DNA of 64,000 bases. It comes from Thermaerobacter marianensis (GTDB lineage Bacteria > Bacillota > Sulfobacillia > DVGY01). Positions 34,731 through 43,228 of the stretch are shown here, one piece after another. Positions within the stretch are counted from its first letter, which is position 1, and each line of letters opens with the position of its first letter. The translations under genes and the position numbers were made by a program. Location: NCBI GenBank assembly GCA_020724425.1, contig DYGY01000002.1, positions 62,001 to 126,000 on the forward strand, in the 5' to 3' direction. The notes below the pieces were generated by a model. The model saw only the letters and a program-made list of their open reading frames with translations, had not been told where the DNA came from and did no database searches.

Positions 34731-36284
34731 ATGAAAACAATTGTATTTATCCTAATGGCCATACTTTTTGTTGCTCAACCTAGTAGTGCTAGCAGTAGGG
34801 ATACCTGGTACTATGATGTTTCTAGAAGTCACTGGGCCTACAAGGAACTACAAACAATGTGGGAGGAGTATAACCTGGATGGTTGGATTTTCCGGGATTT
34901 ATGGACAAACCGAGACTTCTCATACTACCGTCCCAATAACCAGATCACCAGAGCTGAATATGCAGTCCTAATAGCCAAAACCTTTGACTTATCACCCATC
35001 AGACCGGACATACCTACATATACCGATGTACCAAAAAACTATCAAGTCTATAACAGAGGCAAAGAAGGCTATCCCTGGATAGAAACAGCCACAGCCGCTG
35101 GTATCATCACGGGAGTCTCAAACACCCTGTTTAGACCTGACAACTACCTTAGAAGAGACCATGGAATAATAATGCTGGTAAGAGCATTAGAACTAGAAGG
35201 CTATGTTAATAACCTTACAGAAACAGAAATAGAGAATACCTTAAGGGCCTTTAGGGACCATAACAAGGTGGATCCATCAATTCGAGCTGAGTTTGCCGCA
35301 GCCATCAAACTAGGAATCATCCAAGGATATCCTGATAGAACCCTTAGGCCCGATAACTACTTAAACCGTGCCGAAGCAGCTGTGATCCTTTATAGATCAG
35401 CACTGTTTGTACCAAAAGCAACACCCATCACCTTTTCTCCTGATGGTGATGGCTACCAAGACACTACAACCTTCACATTTAGAACCCTAAAGAATACCAA
35501 CATTTCTTCCTGGTACTTTGAAGTAGTTGATGCCAGAGGAGTCCTTGTAAAACGCTTCTCAGGAACAAACGGTACCGCAGGATACCCACCTTCCGAGATT
35601 ATCTGGGATGGTAAAGACAATAACGGCTATACAGTCCTACCAGGAACATACTTCTACTCAGGCTGGATAAGAGATAGGAACAACACCATCTATTCAAGTG
35701 TCACAAAACCCCTCTATGTGGAAGAAAGAAGACTCATTGCCGGAGTATCACCAACCATAGTTCCCTTAGGGGATAAGACGACAATCTGGGCAGAAACAAA
35801 GGGAGATGCCTACCATGTCGAAGTATCAATTCTAGACCAAACACACTCGCTAAACAAGAAAAGTCGGTGGGAAACAGAAATAGATGCTAACCTAATAGGT
35901 CCTCAACAAGCAAGAATTACCGCCCACTACTCACCAGGAATCACCCAGACAGTATCCTTAACATACTGGGTCGAAGAAAGGATCTGGCTTTATGCCTATC
36001 TTGATAAAACAAGTGCTCTTGCAGGTGGCACCCTAATACTGACTGCACAAACTAGCCCAAATGTGGAACACGTCGAAGTCCACTGGGAATATGGAAAAGA
36101 AGACCTTATCCAAATCTCACAAGAACTCTGGCAAAAAGAACTCAGACTACCTCTTGATATGGAAGCGAAAGACTATATCCTGACAGTTATCGCCTATGGC
36201 AAACAAAAACAGGAGGCTATAGACCTCCTGTTCACCCTAAAGGATTTCTTTGAAATCCCTCTGTTCTTCCATTTAATCAACTAG
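34731..36284 (+). CDS. Secreted S-layer-homology protein with FlgD-like Ig domain
   Basis: The only plus-strand gene here: 517 residues, signal peptide 1-21 (ending PSSASS), then three S-layer homology repeats at about 25-90, 100-165 and 175-228. The second and third each end in the RPDNYL-R pattern of SLH domains, which bind pyruvylated cell-wall polymers. A FlgD-type Ig domain follows at about 230-335 (FSPDGDGYQDTTTFTF, IIWDGKDNNGYTVLPGTYFY). The last 180 residues form beta-rich modules I do not recognise. ATG at 34731 follows AAGGAGG. It ends exactly where tadC of the first locus ends (TAG-CTA), convergently. Its placement suggests a surface role with the Tad pili. Confidence 0.9.
   Translation: MKTIVFILMAILFVAQPSSASSRDTWYYDVSRSHWAYKELQTMWEEYNLDGWIFRDLWTNRDFSYYRPNNQITRAEYAVLIAKTFDLSPIRPDIPTYTDVPKNYQVYNRGKEGYPWIETATAAGIITGVSNTLFRPDNYLRRDHGIIMLVRALELEGYVNNLTETEIENTLRAFRDHNKVDPSIRAEFAAAIKLGIIQGYPDRTLRPDNYLNRAEAAVILYRSALFVPKATPITFSPDGDGYQDTTTFTFRTLKNTNISSWYFEVVDARGVLVKRFSGTNGTAGYPPSEIIWDGKDNNGYTVLPGTYFYSGWIRDRNNTIYSSVTKPLYVEERRLIAGVSPTIVPLGDKTTIWAETKGDAYHVEVSILDQTHSLNKKSRWETEIDANLIGPQQARITAHYSPGITQTVSLTYWVEERIWLYAYLDKTSALAGGTLILTAQTSPNVEHVEVHWEYGKEDLIQISQELWQKELRLPLDMEAKDYILTVIAYGKQKQEAIDLLFTLKDFFEIPLFFHLIN
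36203..36231 (-). terminator. Terminator of the first Tad operon, inside the SLH gene
   Basis: ACAGGAGG and CCTCCTGT pair perfectly around seven bases (36209-36231). On the minus strand the stem is followed by TTTTTGTTT. It lies 54 bp past the tadC stop, within the 3' coding end of the convergent SLH gene, where it encodes ordinary codons on the other strand. Confidence 0.75.
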
Positions 36285-37148
36285 CTACTGCATCTGCATA
36301 ATCTGAATCAACACCGGCCCTAAAAGGACTATAAAAATAGTTGGGAAGATAAAGAGTACGAGGGGGAAGAGCATCTTAATTGGAAGCTTCATAGCTTTCT
36401 CTTCAGCTGCCTGCCTCCTCTTAACTCTTAGTTGATCAGATTGCACCCTTAACACCTTGCTAATACTAACCCCTAAAGCATCAGCTTGGATAATTGCCGC
36501 CGTAAAGCTTCGCATCTCCGGAATATCTGCTCGCAAAGAAAGATTACGTAAAGCATCAGCTCTTTTTTTCCCTAAACGAACCTCTTTAAGATAGGTACCA
36601 AACTCTTCAGCAACCGGGCCACTGAATTTTTCACTTACCTTTTGTACAGCACCATCAAAGCCAAGCCCTGCTTCCACAGAAACAGTTAAAACATCTAGAA
36701 CATCCGGTAAAGACCTAGATAACTGTAGCTGTCTCTCATTTGTCTTAGTCTTTAACCAAACATCTGGTAAGTATAACCCTATTCCAAAAAGCAGTATTGC
36801 TAATAACATATTAGGGCTATCAAGAATAAAAGGAACACTCCCTAGAAGAAAGGCCAACAATACCTTATACCAGATATAGGTGCCTAGCTCAATTGGCTTA
36901 CCAGCTTTAGAAAGCCTATCTGCCCAGGTATTCTTTAACCGGGTCGGTGTAATGAAAACTAGTCGTTGTTTTGTGCTTTTTAAAAAAGGCAGCCAGACCC
37001 TCTCTTTAAACGAATCTCCTTTTTGTTCCACACGGCTATTTATATCAGCCAATCTCTGTTTAGCAACTAACACCTCTTCAGAAGGAGCAGCAATTACAAA
37101 ATACAGGCCAACACCCATAAGAAAAGCCCAAATCATTGCAATTTCCAT
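36285..37148 (-). CDS. tadC: TadC-like pilus membrane protein (first Tad locus)
   Basis: A 287-residue platform protein with an N-terminal helix (about 5-22), paired helices near 95-135, a T2SSF domain (LSRSLPDVLDVLTVSVEAGLGFDGAVQKV, RLGKKRADALRNLSLRADIPEMRSF) and a C-terminal helix pair. It forms the inner-membrane base of the Tad pilus with TadB. Its stop codon is adjacent to that of the convergent SLH gene. It is the intact counterpart of the altered TadC at 29769. Confidence 0.92.
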   Translation of the reverse strand: MEIAMIWAFLMGVGLYFVIAAPSEEVLVAKQRLADINSRVEQKGDSFKERVWLPFLKSTKQRLVFITPTRLKNTWADRLSKAGKPIELGTYIWYKVLLAFLLGSVPFILDSPNMLLAILLFGIGLYLPDVWLKTKTNERQLQLSRSLPDVLDVLTVSVEAGLGFDGAVQKVSEKFSGPVAEEFGTYLKEVRLGKKRADALRNLSLRADIPEMRSFTAAIIQADALGVSISKVLRVQSDQLRVKRRQAAEEKAMKLPIKMLFPLVLFIFPTIFIVLLGPVLIQIMQMQ

Positions 37149-37161
37149 ACACTCACCCCCC

Positions 37162-38124
37162 CTAAATATCTATCTGAATCATCTTCTTGATCATGAAAAG
37201 ACCCATAATCTCCATAAAAAGAGCCACACCTAGCAAAACCAGACCCAGTTCATGTTGAAGAAAGGGAATCAAGTATTCTGGACTAAGGATATACATAACT
37301 AACAAGAGCGTTACAGGCAAAAGACCAATAACCCAACCAGACAACCTACTCTGACCGGTAATAGTGCGTACCTGACCCTTCAAATTAACTCTCTCTCTTA
37401 AGGTATTACCTAGTTTTTCAAGAATCTCAGCAAGATTACCACCGACCTGCTTTTGAATAAGGACAACAGTAATTAGAAGATCTAAATCCTTACTAGGAAC
37501 CCTCTGATTCATCCCCTGTAAAGCATCTTCTAGGGACATCCCTACCCTTGTTTCCATAATCAACTGTTCAAACTCCTCAGCAATTGGTCCTGACAGTTCT
37601 TTAACTACTACCTCAGAAGCTTGAAGAAAAGAATATCCTGATCGTAAGGCATTAGCAATGAGATCCACACCATCAATAAGTTGATTCTCAAAGGCTCTAA
37701 CCCTGCTAGTTGCCTTGCTCTTAAGGTAGAATCCGGGTAGAACTAGAGATATACCCACTAAAAGGATTGCTAGCAAAAGATCTCCTGTAAGCAGACCTAG
37801 AATACCCAGAATAGCTATAAGAAGTATTTTCCCTATCAAGTATTCACCAGGTCTAACTTTAAGGCCCGCTCTCTTGAGACTTAGCTCTAACTTAACTAAC
37901 CTGGGGTTATCCTCTAACACACTCTCAGCCATACTTCTAAGCTGTTCCCTGCTTAGAAGAAATATGTCTTGCAACTTACCCTTTTCCCTTGTTTTCACTG
38001 GTTGTTTTTTTGTTTTAAGTCTTTCTAGTACTCGTTTATTAGCTCGCTCTTCTGCCAGAAGCAAGACTCCTAAACCCATCAAGAACGCTGCAAGAAAGAT
38101 TAGACCCATTAAATATTCAGGCAT
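37162..38124 (-). CDS. tadB: TadB-like pilus membrane protein (first Tad locus)
   Basis: A 320-residue protein: N-terminal helix, a cytoplasmic linker, two adjacent helices at about 100-140, the T2SSF domain (IDGVDLIANALRSGYSFLQASEVV, MSLEDALQGMNQRVPSKDLDLLI, QKQVGGNLAEILEKLGNTLRERV), then three closing hydrophobic stretches. ATG at 38124 after AGGGGG gives the family-like N-terminus. A longer in-frame opening would overlap tadA. It sits between tadA and tadC, as in most Tad loci. Confidence 0.92.
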   Translation of the reverse strand: MPEYLMGLIFLAAFLMGLGVLLLAEERANKRVLERLKTKKQPVKTREKGKLQDIFLLSREQLRSMAESVLEDNPRLVKLELSLKRAGLKVRPGEYLIGKILLIAILGILGLLTGDLLLAILLVGISLVLPGFYLKSKATSRVRAFENQLIDGVDLIANALRSGYSFLQASEVVVKELSGPIAEEFEQLIMETRVGMSLEDALQGMNQRVPSKDLDLLITVVLIQKQVGGNLAEILEKLGNTLRERVNLKGQVRTITGQSRLSGWVIGLLPVTLLLVMYILSPEYLIPFLQHELGLVLLGVALFMEIMGLFMIKKMIQIDI

Positions 38125-38137
38125 ACTAAATAACCCC

Positions 38138-39472
38138 CTAAAGTTCAAAAAACTCTCCAGGCAGAGATAAACCGGCAGAATCAATTCTTTCTTGAAAACT
38201 CGGCCTTATACCGGTAGATGTAAACATACCTAAAACCTTACCATCCTCATCAATTCCATCCTGTCTGAAACGATAGATATCTTGAAGCACAATAACATCG
38301 CCTTCCATACCCTGCACCTCAGTGATATGAGTGATTTTACGCTGACCATCTCTTAACCTTGACTGTTGAATAATCAAATCTATACCAGAAGCAATCTGTT
38401 CACGAATAGCCTTTACCGGCAATTCAATACCAGCCATTAAAACCATGGTCTCTAGACGCGATAGCAAATCCCTTGGATTATTAGCATGGGCTGTAGTTAA
38501 TGAACCATCATGACCTGTATTCATCGCCTGAAGCATATCTAAAGCTTCACCAGAACGAACCTCACCAACAACAATCCGATCTGGTCGCATACGTAAAGAA
38601 TTTCTAACCAGTTGTCTAATATCTATTTCCCCTCTGCCCTCCACATTAGCAGGCCTTGTTTCCAAAGAAACAACATGATCCTGCCTTAACTGTAACTCAG
38701 CGGCATCCTCAATAGTGACAATTCTTTCATCATTAGGGATAAAGGAGCTTAAGACATTCAAGGTAGTCGTCTTACCACTACCTGTACCACCAGAGACAAT
38801 AATGTTTAAGCGAGACTTGACAGACACTTCTAAGAACCTTGCCATAGCTTCATTAAGAGTACCAAACCCAATTAGGTCCTCCACCTGATAGGGATCAGCT
38901 GAAAACTTCCTGATTGTTAAGGAAGGACCCTTCAAAGCCAGAGGTGAAATTACCGCATTTACTCGAGAACCATCAGGCAATCTGGCATCAACCATTGGAC
39001 TAGACTCATCAATCCTTCTCCCGATCGGTGCAACAATCTTTTCAATTAAATGCAAGACCTGCCTATCATCCTCAAAACGGATATTTGTCCTTTCTAACCT
39101 ACCATGCCTCTCTATATATACCTCAGTTGCTGAATTAACCATAATCTCACTGACATCAGAATCATCTAACAGGGGTTGAATCGGTCCATACCCAAGAATC
39201 TCAGCATAAAGACTATCAACTACCTGATCCCTCTCAAGTGGATTGATGCTGTTCTCTAAAGCAAGATAATCATAGATAAGGCCCCTGATCTCTGCCTTCT
39301 CCTTCTCTGCCAGTTTATCTGTATAAATCAATACCTTGCTATCCATTTCTTCTATTAGCTTAAGTTGGATCTTGTTCTTCAGCTCACGGTGCTGATCCCA
39401 GTGCCGTACTTCCCTCTTCAACTCATTGCTCTTTTGTTCTGTAGTACGTAAGCGTTCATAAAGACTAGACAC
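38138..39472 (-). CDS. tadA: TadA/CpaF secretion ATPase (first Tad locus)
   Basis: A 444-residue hexameric secretion ATPase. It has an N-terminal helical domain, GYGPIQPLLDDSDVSEIMVN, Walker A GGTGSGKTTTLNVL near residue 231, TIEDAAELQLRQDHVVSLETR, MRPDRIVVGEVRSGEALDML and GHDGSLTTAHANNPRDLLSRLE. The start is GTG at 39472, overlapping the REC-CpaE gene by eight bases. It is closely similar in layout to the second-locus TadA. Confidence 0.94.
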   Translation of the reverse strand: MSSLYERLRTTEQKSNELKREVRHWDQHRELKNKIQLKLIEEMDSKVLIYTDKLAEKEKAEIRGLIYDYLALENSINPLERDQVVDSLYAEILGYGPIQPLLDDSDVSEIMVNSATEVYIERHGRLERTNIRFEDDRQVLHLIEKIVAPIGRRIDESSPMVDARLPDGSRVNAVISPLALKGPSLTIRKFSADPYQVEDLIGFGTLNEAMARFLEVSVKSRLNIIVSGGTGSGKTTTLNVLSSFIPNDERIVTIEDAAELQLRQDHVVSLETRPANVEGRGEIDIRQLVRNSLRMRPDRIVVGEVRSGEALDMLQAMNTGHDGSLTTAHANNPRDLLSRLETMVLMAGIELPVKAIREQIASGIDLIIQQSRLRDGQRKITHITEVQGMEGDVIVLQDIYRFRQDGIDEDGKVLGMFTSTGIRPSFQERIDSAGLSLPGEFFEL

Positions 39473-40685
39473 CAGCTACACCTCCAAACAAACGAAAACG
39501 ACCCTTTGGCTGTTCCTCTTTCTTCCCTGCCTTAAGAACAGGAATCTCAGCAATAACTTTATGGGCCAGACTCTCTAAGTCAAATGCCAGCTGAGACCTT
39601 CCCCTCCTAGAAACCAAAGGTACCCCCACATTAAGAGCTTGAGCAGCCACAGCATAATCTGAAGAAACACTATGCCAGACGCCAAAATCTAGACTATGTG
39701 AGATCTCATCAGGAGTTAAACCACTAAGGCTATCAGCCCTATTTAATACAAGCTTAATCTTCTCCTCAGGATAAGATAGCTGCTTAATCAGCAAATCCAG
39801 AATCCTCATGGTGTTCTCTAAAGCAGGAATCTCAGGAGTAGTTACCAGCACAACCAAATCAGCACCCTCAATAGCAGTTACGGTAGCTTCCCTAAACCCA
39901 TTACCTGTATCAACAACAGTCAAAGGCAAAGCCTTTCTAAAGCTTCCTAGAATCTCAGCAACATAGTTTCTATGAGGATTCTTCTTTCCCTCACCATCAA
40001 CCTCAGCAGCCATATGGATCTCAAGAGGTGCAGTTAATACCCGTAAAGGTAGTCTTTCTGGCTTTTGCCAGACCTTTTCTAGACTCTCCTTAGTTATCTC
40101 TTCTTTTTGCTGACACAAATCAATCAAGGTAGTCTGAGATCTCAAACCCAGTGAACTACTAAGTGTACCTAACTCCAAATCTAAGTCCAGTAGACCTACA
40201 CTACTATTCAACTGCTGACCAATAGCTGTTGCCAAGTTAACTGCCATGGTAGTCTTCCCGGTACCACCCTTAGAGCCAAGAACAGTAACCACTGCTCCGG
40301 TAGAGAGATCTACCGTCGAATCTCTTTTCTGTACAGCTTGCCAAATAGCTGCACTCAATTCCTTTTGACCAAAAGGCTTTACCAGAAAGTCACTAGCACC
40401 TGCATTCATAGCCTTACGGAAATATTCTCGTTCTCCCTCAACAGAGATCATTATCACTGTTGTCTTAATCTTTCTAATTAACTCATCAGCCACAGAGATA
40501 CCATCAAGGCCGGGAAGATTAATATCGAGGATAACCACATCCGGTTCAAGCTTTACACCCAATCTTAAAGCTTCATAGCCGTCTTGAGCCTGACCAATCA
40601 CCTTAAATTCAGGTTCCATTTCTAGCATTTCGACTACAGTCTTACGTATCTCCTGACTGTCATCGACTACCATAATCCTTAACAT
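39465..40685 (-). CDS. cpaE: CheY-like receiver fused to CpaE/TadZ ATPase (first Tad locus)
   Basis: A 406-residue protein. Residues 1-120 form a canonical response-regulator receiver: acidic pair VVDDS, phospho-acceptor aspartate in VVILDINLPGLDG near 54, MISV and conserved lysine in LVKPF near 104. From about residue 130 a MinD/ParA-like ATPase follows (VLGSKGGTGKTTMAVNLA; GLLDLDLELGTLSSSLGL; VVDTGNGF). It probably positions the Tad machine and could be switched by phosphorylation. DegS is the nearest kinase. It lies 17 bp downstream of cpaB. Confidence 0.92.
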   Translation of the reverse strand: MLRIMVVDDSQEIRKTVVEMLEMEPEFKVIGQAQDGYEALRLGVKLEPDVVILDINLPGLDGISVADELIRKIKTTVIMISVEGEREYFRKAMNAGASDFLVKPFGQKELSAAIWQAVQKRDSTVDLSTGAVVTVLGSKGGTGKTTMAVNLATAIGQQLNSSVGLLDLDLELGTLSSSLGLRSQTTLIDLCQQKEEITKESLEKVWQKPERLPLRVLTAPLEIHMAAEVDGEGKKNPHRNYVAEILGSFRKALPLTVVDTGNGFREATVTAIEGADLVVLVTTPEIPALENTMRILDLLIKQLSYPEEKIKLVLNRADSLSGLTPDEISHSLDFGVWHSVSSDYAVAAQALNVGVPLVSRRGRSQLAFDLESLAHKVIAEIPVLKAGKKEEQPKGRFRLFGGVAGV

Positions 40686-40702
40686 GTCTATCCCCCCTAA
40701 GC

Positions 40703-41395
40703 CTAGTTCCCATCCACTATGCTGGTTAACCCTATCTTTTGCCCTTCTGCAGTTAAAGGTCTTAAGAGCAACCTGATATCGCCAAACTCATCTGCCCAAA
40801 CCAGATGTACCGCTTCCTTTGGTGTAACAGCCACAGTCAAATATGAATAAATGCCTTCCTCCCACTCTTCCAATTCCCTTTCCACTGCCAAAACCAGTAT
40901 CTCCTCTAGAATAAGGCTGGCAACATTCTCTCTTTCAGGATTCTGATAGGTAACAATGATATCCACATAATTACCTGGTTCAATAAAGCCACCCACACCA
41001 ATAATTTCATTGGCTCGAAAACTCACAGCCCGCATACCCTCAGGAATCACATAAGCAAGCTTACCACTATGATACCTATCAGTAACTCTAGCACTCCGAA
41101 CAGGTTCACCTTCTAGTACAGGTGCTAAGGCATACATTCCAGATAACTCATCAATATTGCCAAAAGTATCGCTAGTGAGATATTCTGCTGGTACCTCCTT
41201 TAACATCAATACCTTAGGGCTTAGTTCCATACCAGCTTCCAAATCTTCTCTAGCCACAACAACACTAACCATTTCCATATCGGTTGCATCCACAACTACT
41301 TCAGTCTCCGGCCAATAGCTGTACACCAGCAAGGTTACCAGCAAACCAAACAGACCTGGCAATATCAAAAACTTAATCGCTTTCTGCTTACTCAT
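40703..41395 (-). CDS. cpaB: CpaB/RcpC-like Tad pilus assembly protein (first Tad locus)
   Basis: A 230-residue protein with an N-terminal transmembrane helix (about residues 8-25), a SAF domain (VSVVVAREDLEAGMELSPKVLMLKEVP, then ALAPVLEGEPVRSARVT) and an RcpC-type domain (RAVSFRANEIIGVGGFIEPGNYVDIIVTY). CpaB homologues are periplasm-side parts of Tad systems. It lies between the TadG-like gene and the receiver-CpaE gene. Confidence 0.9.
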   Translation of the reverse strand: MSKQKAIKFLILPGLFGLLVTLLVYSYWPETEVVVDATDMEMVSVVVAREDLEAGMELSPKVLMLKEVPAEYLTSDTFGNIDELSGMYALAPVLEGEPVRSARVTDRYHSGKLAYVIPEGMRAVSFRANEIIGVGGFIEPGNYVDIIVTYQNPERENVASLILEEILVLAVERELEEWEEGIYSYLTVAVTPKEAVHLVWADEFGDIRLLLRPLTAEGQKIGLTSIVDGN

Positions 41396-41407
41396 CTCTA
41401 AAGCCCC

Positions 41408-42313
41408 CTATTGGCTCAATCGCACACCATAAAGGCCATAATCTCTATATCCTGCCGACAATGGTGCAGTCTCACCAGGTACTACCTTTTTCATGAATCT
41501 TCCATAAACCGTATCTGTTCCCTGAATATTTTCAAGAAAGAAAGCAGCAAAACCAACGATAGTCACATACTTCCTTCCTTCAACTTCAAAGGACTCAACA
41601 ATAGGCACATAAAGAATACGGGGTGAATCCACAGATACATTCTCAAAGGTTGCCGTTGGATCTTGATCTATTCTCTCCTTTAACCCCTGCCTGGTAGGTC
41701 CCCTCATATCCCCAGGTTCTGTTAGAATCTCTTGACCAACACTTAAGACTCCCGAATACCCGTGAATTATATGGTTTCTGTACCTATCCGCACCCGTACC
41801 ATCTAAAGCCAAGGCCTGGAAATTACCCTTCCTCGGCTCTATTTCTCCATCCCCGGAGACCTTTAAGGTATATCTGTCACCATAAGCAAAATCTCCTAGC
41901 TCAACACCCCAAGGTTGTGCCCCTCTAATCCCCACAATCTGTTCTAGATCAGCTGCAGAAGAAACACTGGTATAGGCGCTATCCCTATTCCAGATAGCCT
42001 GAGCAATTACCCAGCCCTGCAGCGTTCCCACCTGAACAATAACCCTAGAATAGTCATCATCAATATGGACTAAGGTCTCCTCAGAATTAGCACCGTTAAA
42101 TTCAACATACTTAAGGGCTTCGTTTTCGATGGCATTAGGGTTCTGGGTATGCAAAAGAGCTGCTCCAGCCAGAGCCCCAGCATCAGCAGCCGTCTGTATC
42201 TCACTTCTAGTAACATACAGTCGACCCAAGTCCACACTCAAAGCCATAAACCCGGCTGCAACCACCATAAACATGGTAGTTACAATTAGGACTGCACCTC
42301 TTTCATTCTTCAT
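41408..42313 (-). CDS. TadG-like pilus protein (first Tad locus)
   Basis: A 301-residue protein with an N-terminal TadG pattern: NERGAVLIVTTMFMVVAAGFMALSVDLG as the hydrophobic segment, then RSEIQTAADAGALAGAALL, diagnostic of TadG-like (Tad domain) proteins. The remaining 230 residues are a predicted exported beta-rich region. Its equivalent in the second locus is about half as long. It lies 9 bp downstream of tadE. Confidence 0.87.
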   Translation of the reverse strand: MKNERGAVLIVTTMFMVVAAGFMALSVDLGRLYVTRSEIQTAADAGALAGAALLHTQNPNAIENEALKYVEFNGANSEETLVHIDDDYSRVIVQVGTLQGWVIAQAIWNRDSAYTSVSSAADLEQIVGIRGAQPWGVELGDFAYGDRYTLKVSGDGEIEPRKGNFQALALDGTGADRYRNHIIHGYSGVLSVGQEILTEPGDMRGPTRQGLKERIDQDPTATFENVSVDSPRILYVPIVESFEVEGRKYVTIVGFAAFFLENIQGTDTVYGRFMKKVVPGETAPLSAGYRDYGLYGVRLSQ

Positions 42314-42322
42314 CCCATCACC

Positions 42323-42697
42323 CTATTCCACCCTCATGGTTGATCTAGCAGTAAGGGTTATGCCCTCACCGGTAAGAGACGAAAACAAAGGAACAAAAAA
42401 ACTATGATCATATCTAATCTCTACAGTTAGAGGATCACCACTTCTCTTCACCGCGGGAGTAATGATAACCACATACAACTCATCATCTACTCCCATAATA
42501 ATCTCTCTAACCTTAGCGACAATCTGTTCATCACTAGCACCAACTACACCTAGACGTACACCTTCACGACTAGCATTATCAAGCATCAACTGCACACTAT
42601 AGACCCGGCCAAACTCAACAATCCCTAACAACAACAGAAGAAGGATGGGGAGCACAATAGCTAATTCAACTAAAGATTGTCCTCTCTGATTTCGCAC
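42323..42697 (-). CDS. tadE: TadE-like pseudopilin (first Tad locus)
   Basis: A 124-residue pseudopilin opening with RNQRGQSLVELAIVLPILLLLLLGIVEFGRV, with TadE-type glycine site, glutamate 5 and hydrophobic helix, then LMLDNASREGVRLGVVG. GTG at 42697 lies seven bases after AAGGAGG. The ATG at 42703 abuts the ribosome site and is less likely. A structured GC-rich gap separates it from flp upstream. Confidence 0.88.
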   Translation of the reverse strand: MRNQRGQSLVELAIVLPILLLLLLGIVEFGRVYSVQLMLDNASREGVRLGVVGASDEQIVAKVREIIMGVDDELYVVIITPAVKRSGDPLTVEIRYDHSFFVPLFSSLTGEGITLTARSTMRVE

Positions 42698-42714
42698 TAC
42701 CATCCCTCCTTAGA

Positions 42715-42858
42715 TAGTTTAAGGGCTGAAGACAGCACCGGTTTCCCAGTCCAGTCCCCAGCCCCAGGGAACCTCCCCCCATAGTCTGGCTCAGGGGGAC
42801 AGAACTAGGGGGGACAAGTATAAACTATATATATTTAGTCTGGGGGTCCTTCAACAAA
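42715..42858 (-). other. Structured GC-tract region between flp and tadE
   Basis: The gap after flp carries, on the minus strand, three C-runs (CCCCCAGACTA, TGTCCCCCCTAG, TGTCCCCCTGAG) followed by G-runs (ATGGGGGGAGG, CTGGGGCTGGGGACTGG). CCCCC can pair with GGGGG in at least two mutually exclusive ways, and GGTTCCC can pair with GGGAAACC. CCAGACTA occurs twice. There is no T-tract, so it is not a standard terminator. It may stabilise the flp mRNA 3' end or lower expression of downstream genes. It matches no RNA family I recognise. Confidence 0.5.
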
Positions 42859-43044
42859 TTATTCTCCACCACCGAGTCCATCTAAAACATCAGTGAATAT
42901 GCCAACTACACCGTCTCCCAAAAGACCCAAGGCCACAATCGCTGCCACAGCCACCAACGCTAAGATCAAACCATACTCCACCATACCCTGCCCACGCTCA
43001 TCATTCCTCAAGACACTAATCACATTCATCAATGTACGGATCAT
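42859..43044 (-). CDS. flp: Flp-type major pilin (first Tad locus)
   Basis: A 61-residue prepilin: leader ending NDERG, then QGMVEYGLILALVAVAAIVALGLLG with the Flp glutamate-tyrosine pair, and a short glycine-rich end. It is the predicted pilus subunit of the first Tad locus and stands at its front, unlike in the second locus. ATG at 43044 follows GGGGGTAGGG. No clear promoter is visible in the 140 bp upstream, which hold only weak -10-like sequences and a small GTCC/GGAC dyad. Confidence 0.92.
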   Translation of the reverse strand: MIRTLMNVISVLRNDERGQGMVEYGLILALVAVAAIVALGLLGDGVVGIFTDVLDGLGGGE

Positions 43045-43186
43045 TCTGCCCTACCCCCTTCAGTGAATTTGTCTGGTGAGATCCGCTTGTTGTACATATC
43101 TTAGCATCTTCTAAATAATCAGCATATCAGGCAGCAGTCCCCTTAAGGACAGGCAATGGTCCCAAATCAAATGCCCTTTAGTCCTA

Positions 43187-43228
43187 TTAAAAAAGCCTGG
43201 TACAGGACTTTGGTCCTACCAGGCTTTT
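43187..43228 (-). terminator. Terminator after degU
   Basis: AAAAGCCTGGTA pairs with TACCAGGCTTTT, with an inner GGAC/GTCC stem, followed by TTTTTTAA on the minus strand. The stem begins at the degU stop codon. It separates degSU from the first Tad operon. Confidence 0.9.

Noticed and set aside
42704..42858. Cyclic di-GMP riboswitch in the flp-tadE gap
   Set aside because: The G-runs drew attention, but the conserved GEMM core and tetraloop-receptor pattern are not present.
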